Positions 24,401-34,200 of a stretch of 64,000 nt of DNA are shown here, in pieces; within the stretch, counting starts at the first letter, position 1; the number at the start of each line of letters is the position of its first letter. Source of the DNA: Eonycteris spelaea (lineage: Eukaryota > Chordata > Mammalia > Chiroptera > Pteropodidae); assembly GCA_003508835.1 (NCBI GenBank), contig PUFA01000162.1:310001-374000 (forward strand). Reading direction: 5' to 3'. The notes under the pieces were generated by a model, which saw nothing but the letters and a program-made list of their open reading frames with translations, was not told the origin of the DNA and did no database searches. The translations under genes and the position numbers were made by a program.

Positions 24401-27400
24401 CAGAACTTCCTAAGTGCTGGTGAGAATGTAAATTGGTGCAACCACTATCGAGAAGAGTAAAAAGGTTTCTCAAAAAATTAAGAATAGAACTACTATTTGT
24501 CCCAGCAATCCCTCTTCTGGGTATCCACCCCCAAAATTTGAAACCATATAGTCATAAAGATTCGTATTTCTGAGCAGGCCCACAATCTGGTTTCGATGAT
24601 CAAGTGCTCAGGGGAGTAGCGCCTTTTACATTTATGGATTGTTACATTAGTACTATTTCTGAAAAACTCTGCATATACCTAGCTTTCTGGAGCTGTCTAA
24701 AAGAAATGTCCTTTAATTGATTTTGCTTTAGTTTTGAAGTTTTTGATTCGAAATCAAAATCTACTGTCGAAAATGCATGCGGAATTTGAGGAATGGAAAC
24801 CTGGCGTAGAGCAGTGAAGAGGCGTGAATATCCTGGCCATGAAACACAGATACCAGCTCCAGCCTCATGTTGTATTTGCTTGCATCTGCTTCACGAAATT
24901 GAATTTCTGGAAACATTTCTTATTTAGCTCAGCATCAAAGAACTATGTCAAGAATAAAAAAGAAAGATGGGTCTGAAGAGCACATGCAACTTTGACATGA
25001 TGAGATGTAAGTAGTGCTGCATATAGCTTGTATCTTAAAAAAATGTTGCATTAACTCAAGATTGCAGTATACAAGATTTAACCCAAACTTTCCAAACAGA
25101 AATGAGGACATTTTGACTGTGACAAGGCAGGAAACCCACAAAGAACTAAATGCTCTGAATGCTCAAAAAGTTTTTTTCAGAAAAGCTTTTGAAAAGGCCA
25201 GAAAATAGGTTATATCAAAGCTCTAAAATATGAATAAACTACATCAAATGATAACCAAATGGGAAAAAAGGAGGAATAAAAATCATTTTAAATCTGCATC
25301 ATAATAAAGATTAAAAAGTATGAGAAATCTCAAAGGTCTATCTTGCTGGTAACAATATTAGCTATTCCATTACAATTAATTAATTGGACAAATATTTTGT
25401 TGAGTACCTACTATGTATCAGGTGCATTTAAACAGAGCTTTGAACATATAATGACTTTGTTCTCATAGAGTTTATATGTAAGTGAAAAGTATTATCAGAG
25501 TTCTACAGAGAAATGGGAATAATAGGGTGTGTGCGGGCGCGTGCGCACACACCTTGAGAGAGAATGAAAGAGAGAGATTTTAAGAAATTGGCTTATGCTA
25601 TCGTGGAGGCTTAGCAAGTCCAAAAATCTGATGGAGTAGACCAGCAGGTTGGGGAGTTAGGGAAAAATTGCAGTTCAAGTCCAAAGGCAATCTGGAAGCC
25701 AAATTCCTTCTTCCTTAAGGGGAGAAGAAATTCCTTCCTCAGTTGTTCTATGAATGCCTTTAATGCTTTTAACTGATTAATGAGGGCCACCCATCTACTC
25801 ATAATAATGTAACAGATTACATTATGGAGGGTAATCTGTTCTACTCAAGTCTACCAATTTCAATATTAATCTCATTCAAACAAACAAACAAACAAAAGAG
25901 AAACAAAAAAACCACTTTCACAGAAACATCCAGAATAACATTTAAGCAAATATGTGGCCAGCATGGTCCAGTCACATCAACACATAAAATTAAATCACAT
26001 CAGAGGAGATGAGGAATAAGCAAAGAAATATACAGTATGTCAGAGAAGGATATGTGCTATTTAAAGAAATAAGGCAAGCTTGAGGTTATGGAGAGTTCAA
26101 GAGGTGGGTAAGTGCTGTTTTTGAAAGACTGGTCTGGGAAAGCTATTGAAGAGGATGTTTGATGGAAGTGAATGCATAAGCTGTGTAGATAAATCTGGGA
26201 AGGGCTTTCCAGGCAGGCCACACCAAGAAAAACTTGGCTTGGCTGTAGTGGGGACGTATCTGCAGTCCTCAGCAAAAACATCATTAACAGTTTGCTATTA
26301 AGATAAATAAAGATTAATGTCTCCTGAACCACACAAGTAACTAACCGTCTAACTATGATGCCATAGTCATAGTGGGATCATAAGGCCAACCAACCATGGC
26401 CATAGATGCTTCAAACTCCTTGAATCCTGGAATGTCAAAGCAGAAAGGGGTCATGAGTATCTGTTCAGCTTCAAGAGAGATTTTTAAATGACTCTTTGAG
26501 TTTTGCAAATCAGAAAATTTGCTTCTGTCTCTCCTTCTGAATCATTTATGAAAATTTTAAGTAAGAGCGCCAGTTTCTACAGGGTCATTGATTTATTCCC
26601 TCCAGTCATTTGCTTGGCCTTTTACAAAGTTCATTCACATTCATGGTAGTTACAATAAACCAGTGCATGAGAATTATTACTGTTTTATTTCATAGCTGAA
26701 GAAACTGAGCACAGAGTACATGAACTGACTTATCTAATAGCCCACAATTAGGAGTGGCTATGGGAGGAATTGGAACCTCTGGCCCAAATCTGAGCTCTAT
26801 TTGGGGTTCATAAATTAATTATCTAATTACTTTTGCTACATTTAGGCACACAAAAAAATTCAATTTGTTTCTAGACGATGGTTGGCAAAAAGCCTGAGTG
26901 TTAGTTATACAATGAATCTTCAAATCAAATTCATGCTGGGGGTAGGGATGGGAATCTGGTAGGAATTCTGAGAACCAGAAGTCAGCCCCAAGCCCTCTAG
27001 TCTGAGAAAACTGTAGCAGGACCCCGAGGCTGGGGTTCTGGCTGGCAAGAAGGTGAAACTTCCCAGCCCTGGTCTGCAGGTTAAGAAGAAGCAAAGTTTC
27101 CCTCCGACCCATCCGGGCACTGAGTGTCTGGGAACAGCCGTGGTTCTCACTGTGAATGTAGTCTCTTGCTGGGGTAGGAATCCAAAATGCACAAATAATT
27201 AGGAACTGGAAAGCCTCTACACTAGAATCTTTGTATTTGCTCCCTTTGAAACACTCAGAAACAGGGCTCTATGAGAGTTTGTCCCTTACAGCAGATATTA
27301 AGAAAATGAGAAAACAATTGGCTATTCATTAATTCTCTGCATCAGTGATGAATCTCTTTTCATAGCCAACCAGCTTACTAAATGGAAGAAATGAAGCAGG

Positions 27401-30400
27401 CGTGGCCAGACCCAGAAATTGATGACATCCCTCCCATGCCCATCACCCCAGTTTAGCAAGCTCTCCACACCTTCCCGGAAATTATACACACTCGAGGTCT
27501 AACATGGCAGTTACAAATAGAGTAACATCTCAGGACTGAATTAAACAAACTACTTTAAAAAATTGAAGCTCCCATTTAGGATTATTACAAAAAATCAGTG
27601 AAGCGATTGGCCCTGAGAAGATGAGCTAGAATTTGAAAAGGAAGTAAAAAAAAAAAAAAATTCATTTTTTCTGTTTTAGTGAAATTCAAAACAAACAGGA
27701 AAAGAATTTTCAAAAGCATGAGGTTGGGGGAAGGCATGGGGCAGTGAAAAATGTCAGCCCTTCAGATGGCAAGAATGAGTAAACAGATGTCTGGGACAGT
27801 GAGATTGTTCAAGATGACTACAAGTTCTACAGTAATCATGGTGAAGAGAGTTTTACTTCTAACCAAAGCCCAGAAGGAAGTTTATTCAACACAACCATTG
27901 TGCTCAGATATTGCAGAAAAATGCTCTGTTGATCAGGATTATGGCGATCCAGACAGGTTCAGTGCTGGAAGGTTAGAGATTAAGAAAATAAAAAGAAGGG
28001 GAATAAAAGAAGAACATTTCAAGAAAAATGTTTCAGCAAGGATTATTTTTAACACAATAAAATGGTAACAATTATTTATTTCTAGTTGGCGAGACTATGA
28101 ATGACATTTATTTTTATTTTTATTTTTTGCTTAAATCATCTTGTTTTTATAGTGGACCTGTGTTAACTGTATAATAAAAAAAATCAAAAAGTGGCAAACT
28201 TTAGAGGTAGTAAAATTGTGTTAAGCCTAAATATCTTTATTGATTTATAATTTGTGCTAATCTTTGTCAAAAAGATTAGAAAATCTGGATAACAATAGGA
28301 AAATATTCTAAATCTTTGAATTATTAGCATTTAATCCTTCACATAAATTTTCTATCTTTTGCTGTTCTAGGTCTCTATACTAGTCCTATAATTTCACTAA
28401 ATCAAACATCATAAATATTTATTTTTAATTGGATATATTTCTTTAAGTTAGTGTTATCAGGGTTGTTTTATTTCCATTGAGTCAACTGAGATGAACTATA
28501 TCACCACACATAATGGCAGAGTTGTTTGATGATGAAGAAAATTTTGTTTTATTTTTGAAGTAAAATCGGATGAAGAGATGTGTCCATTAAGTTCCATTAA
28601 AGGAATTTATTTTAATTTATGAAATCGAAAGCTTGGTTATACATTACCACAAACTGGTAATTATAGTTTGTAGTAGTCTCTCTGATTAAACTTTGTTTTA
28701 TTTTCTTAAGATACACTTACCAGAGAAGTATGCCTTATGCAGCATACTTCTGGTGGAGATAGATTCTGATGGTGAAAATGCAATACTTGAGTTGCTGGGC
28801 TGTCAATGAGATGATAAACACAAAGACAAACAAAAAGTTATCTCATAATTTAGCATCTCATTGTGCTATTGCTTAACTACAATAAATAGATATATTTCTC
28901 AGAATAATGCACTCTGGAGAGTGCATGGGCTGACTTCCTTGTGTGGCTAACACACTGACTAAAAACCAAAATCTAAAAATGCAGTACAGTGGTCCTCCTC
29001 CTTGTCCAAGGGGGCTATGTTCCAAGACCCTCAGTAGATGCCCAAACTGCAAATAGTACCGAACCTTATATAATCTTTATATAATCTATATGCTCTTTCC
29101 TATACATACACACATATGCTAAAGTTAAATTTATAAATTGGCACAGGAAGAGATTAACAGTAACAAGACTAAAATCGAACAATTATAGCAATATACTATA
29201 ATAAAAGTCATGTGAATGTGGTCTCTCAAAATATTTTATTGTACAGTATCGCCCTTCTTCTTGTGATGGTGTGAGATGATACAATGCCTGTATGATGAGA
29301 TGAAGTGGGATGAATGATGGAGGCATGTGCCTTTAGCCAATATTAAAAAATTATGGTTACTTGAATGCGCACTGAGATACCACAATAGTCTATCTGGTAA
29401 CCAAGACGGCGACCAAGTGACTAACAGGAAGGTAGCATATACAACATAGGAATGCTGGACAAAGGAGCGATTTATGTCTTGGGTGGGATGATGTGGAATG
29501 GGACCAGATTTCATCACACTACTCAGAATGGCATTCAATTTAAAACTTATGTATGTAAAACTTATTTCTAGAATCTTCCACTTAATATTTTCGGACTGGG
29601 GGATGACTGCAGTAACTAAAACTGAGAAATGTGGGAACTACTGTATTGATTGTTTAGTCACCCATAGAGGCTACTATGGAGTCGGGGTCAAGACATTCAT
29701 TTATGTGCATAAGTTCTGGATAGTTTGTTTTTAAAGATCAGGAATGTTATTTTGAGATTGGACACACCATTTTCAAAATTGTACCTTATAATACAAGTAT
29801 GATAATTATCCCAATATAAAAGTGTAATAAAATAAAATCCTTAGTTAAATAGTCATTTAAAATGCATGTCTATACAGTGATTTAAACATTAGATATCTGA
29901 AATTGAATGCAGACATTTTAGCCCCTTGCTCTGAACTTCAAACAGGTTGATGAGAATAGATGGATTACAGAGTTCTAAGTAAAAGAGTCCCCCCCACACC
30001 CCACCATGCAAATCTTTCAGAATTCTGTTAAGAGGTAACAGAAGGCAATGGGGGCACTTGGCAGAAAGGTAGAAACAGAAAGTGAAAAAAAATTTTTTTT
30101 ACTGTGTTGACACCAGCAGTCTCCAGCTAATTTCTAAGGTCTTTGACATATAACTGAAATGTGGTATCTCATTATATTCACAATTTTAGAGTAGAAAAAG
30201 TTTTAGAGATGTCCCAACCCAAGCCCCTTGTCTGATAGAGGAAGCAATGCCCCAAACTGGTATAGTGTCTGGTCTGGCATACTGCTAACTCAAATTCTTA
30301 GGTTGAAAACCAATTCTTAGTCCCCTAGGATGTCACCATATTTAGAGATAAGGTCTTTAATCAGGTAATTCAGGAAAATGAGGTCCATAGGGTGTGCCTT

Positions 30401-31233
30401 AATTCAGTAAGATAGTGTCTCAATAAGAAAGAAGAGGAAATTGAGTCACAGACACAATGTGAAGACCCCCTCGGATTCTGGATTTGAAGAGTGTCAGTGG
30501 TACACATGGGCTTGGGTTCACTCACAGCTAAGCACAAGGATTTCTCATCTTGCACTATCACTGAGCTAAACAGACAAGAAATTTCAAATCGTTCTTAGAA
30601 CCAGAATCATCGAGGGCTGATAGGAACCTAAGCTGCTTCTTCCCAGCCTTACAGGTGAATTGAAATCTCACTGTCTTTTGCTGCCAAGAACACAAATAGA
30701 GCAAGACATGAAGCTCAACTGACTAATTCTGCTCATTTGCTTTTTAGACTTTTAGTTACTTACCAATCCTTGAGGAAAAGAAATTCTAAAAACCATTAAT
30801 AGTTCACCATTTCCCATTATATAATGCCTCTCTAATATATTTGTGTAAAAAAAAGAGAAAACAGTAATGACATTTTTGAATTAGGCATATTATTGAAAAA
30901 TTGAAATCACAAATAAAACATTCTACATGAAAAACGTAAATGAAGATTTTATTAATTCTTATTTTTTCAAAATGTGTAAAAAAAAAAATACAAGGTAATT
31001 TTATTCCAGTAATGTCTTCTTTTTTCTTAAGGTCAGTTTCTTGGAAGACCAGGGGAGAGATAGCTGAGGGCAGAGGAGTGAGTGACTGTTTAAGCCCCTT
31101 ACTGATCAAGCAATAAATAAAATAAAATGAGGGAAAATGAAAATTCCATCTGAGATTAGATTTTGAGTTTAGTGTTAGCATTTGAAAACTAGTCTCAAAG
31201 CCTTGACAGATAGCAGAATCAAGTAGTGATGCA

Positions 31234-31280
<47 letters not shown>

Positions 31281-34200
31281 TAGGTCCCACCACAGAGACC
31301 AAAAGAATCAGGATCTCTGAGAATGAGGCTTTCCTTGTCATGCTCTTTAAACAAGTACCCCAGTCATTTTGATGCTCACCACAGTTGAAGATTAACTGGC
31401 TAGAGGAAGCAAAAGGTGGTTAGCAAGCTACCACATTTACATTCACAAACTAACAGCATCTATGTTTTACACTTGCCGAATTTAGAATTTTATTTTTCAT
31501 GGAGAAATAATGATCTTTCCAAAAAGCTTGAAAAGAAGTCATCGTTAGTGGAGGAAATGGATGATGGGAGGCCTACCAAAACCTGAACCAGAGCCCTAGA
31601 GTCTTCCTGTTCACAGGAGCCACAATGGTAACACAGTAGTAAAGCATTTGGGTAAAACAGAAAACTAAGAGTAAGAGGGGCTCATCTGAATGGAAAGGTC
31701 CACCTGGAAGAAACTGGTGGCCATTTGCTTCGGGGGAGTAGGAACCATGTCCTCCAACATTTAAATGGTGGCAACTAATACTAAAAATACATACATAAAC
31801 ATACATACTTACACACACACACACACATGCACACAATGTATCAATACTATGCAGGGTAAACAAAACACATTTTGGGGCAGCATAGGCTCAGTTTTCAAAG
31901 TTAGACCTACACCCATACACTCATATGAAAAAGGTCTACTAGGATTAAAGAAACTTTTGTGAGGTTGGCTAAAAGCCAAAGCTCAATCTTCAGCAAGGGG
32001 TAAGAGTTTTAACCCATTTCCTCTAAGTTTATTCTCTATCTCATTCTGTCTCTCCCTCCTTGCTCCTCCCTCTCTCTCTAAGATCTTTGTCCTCAAAATA
32101 CAAAGTATTGATGCTTCTCACATCTTATATTTTTATGGCCTCCCAGAACACAGAGGTGAGAGAATTTATAAGGCCACCGAACCTGAGCAAGGGACAGCCT
32201 GTCATTAATGAATCCAGTGCCAACTTTATTGTAATTTTGCAAGTTTGTCTCAGTTCACAGATTAACGAAACCTGTAGTTGTTTTACTTGCCTGCCGGGCT
32301 GAGTGCATCTGCCAACTGATTTGTAGTAGGATTTGCTAATTTACAAGGCTGCCTTGCTTAAAATGCATAATTTCATACTAAAGTCACTATCATCCCCACT
32401 TAGTGGCACTCGTGCCAACAGTCCAATACAGCTATGACTGCTGTTTCTAAATTCCCATAGATGGGAGTGGGTTGGTTATGTTGCAGAAACGTTGCAAAAA
32501 TCAGACACAGGTTTATTATGCCACAGGTCCCAGAGAAGCTAGCACTCTGAAGATCTGGACCCCGAGCTCAGTTACAACTTTGTTTATATAGAACTTGTTA
32601 ATTTGTCCTCAGACAGGATTACAAAGCACTGGAGCTGCTATGGATTGCTGGCAGTTCCAAAGAGTTACAAAGGGCTGGAGTTGCTAAGAGGTACAGGCAG
32701 AGGCAGCTACATTTGTTGCTTAAACAGAACAAGCAAAAGGGAAGATGAGTCTTTAATTTTGAGTAGTGCCTAGCATATCTATAGAAGCAGAACAAATCGC
32801 TGATTAGCCTTTTGAGTGAAAATTCCTCTTCAGTTACACAAAAGTTCATTCCAAATCAAGAAGGGAGCTGTGATCAAAGGTGAGATCTAGTTTATGTCTT
32901 TTGAGGAAGGTGAAGTTACCAATCTCACGATGATTAATTTCTTTCTAATTTGTGTTCTACTAGTCATACTCTCACTTCAGAGAAAATAAGGTAAGCATGT
33001 AGATTGAGTGATTTGTTCTTGTTTAAGACTGAATTGAAGATACTTAATTGGTGTTAGGAATCTAACTATATGAAAAGCTAGACACTTTGTTTTTCTTTTA
33101 AAGCCGGAGTCTTCTAGAAAAAAGAAAAGAACTTAATAAGGAGTTAAATGCTGGTTTCCCAGTTTTGTGAATAGATGCACATACATAGCAAAAACAATAC
33201 CGTACATACATACATATATACTGTATGTGTCCATGCCATGCAGGCTAAACAAAACACAGACTGGGGCAGTATAGGCCCAATTTTCGAAATCAGGCCTAAA
33301 TCCTCACAGATGCTCATGTGAAAAAACAGTGTACTAGGATCCAGGAAGCTTTTGTAAGATACTTACAATGGTTCTACAATAATTTTTTGGTAATAAGATA
33401 ATATATATGTTTTTAGTATCTATAAGTTATTTGTAATAATATATATATCCCAGTATATTTAAGAAATGTTTCCTTTATAATAATAAATTATAAGTAATAA
33501 ATAAAATAATAAGGATTATAGTAATCTAAGTCCCTTTAATAAATATACTCTTTATAATGCATCCCCCAAAATTATAGGAAAATTATGTAGAGATAGAAAA
33601 AGATTCATGTATACATGAAGTGACCAAAAGCAGACTATAAATAGCACTGAATAAATATGCAATTACATGTATGTGTAGACAAGGCTAGGAGGATAAAAGT
33701 AAAATAAAAAATGCTTATATTAAGTGGTGAAACAGTGAGACTTCACTTTTTTCAAGACTTACTTTTTGTTTTACAACATATGATCAATTTTTCTATGTTT
33801 ATCTAAAAAAAAAAGATAAAGTCACTGTCCTAAATTTGGTTTAATTTGCTTTTTATCTTGTGCATCAAGTTTTAAATTAGTGTCTTTTGTTATTTTTTAC
33901 TATAAGTAAATAGTCTTTAGTACCTATTATAAAACATGTGCTCATTAAGGGACTTTTGGACTCAAGATAGTTTACAAAAAGGTATTTAACTCACTAGGGG
34001 TTTTCGAGTGGGGGATTTCCTTATTCAGACCATTCTTAGAAAAGAGTTATTCTCTCCAACTGGCAGTTGTGCTACAGTGATTTGGCTACCCTAAAACATT
34101 CTAGAAGCCCTCAGAGAAATTTTTTTGAAATACTGACACTTCCACTATAAGAACTATTTAGAAGGAAATTACTTGGCTAGTGTTCCAAAGATATTTACTC

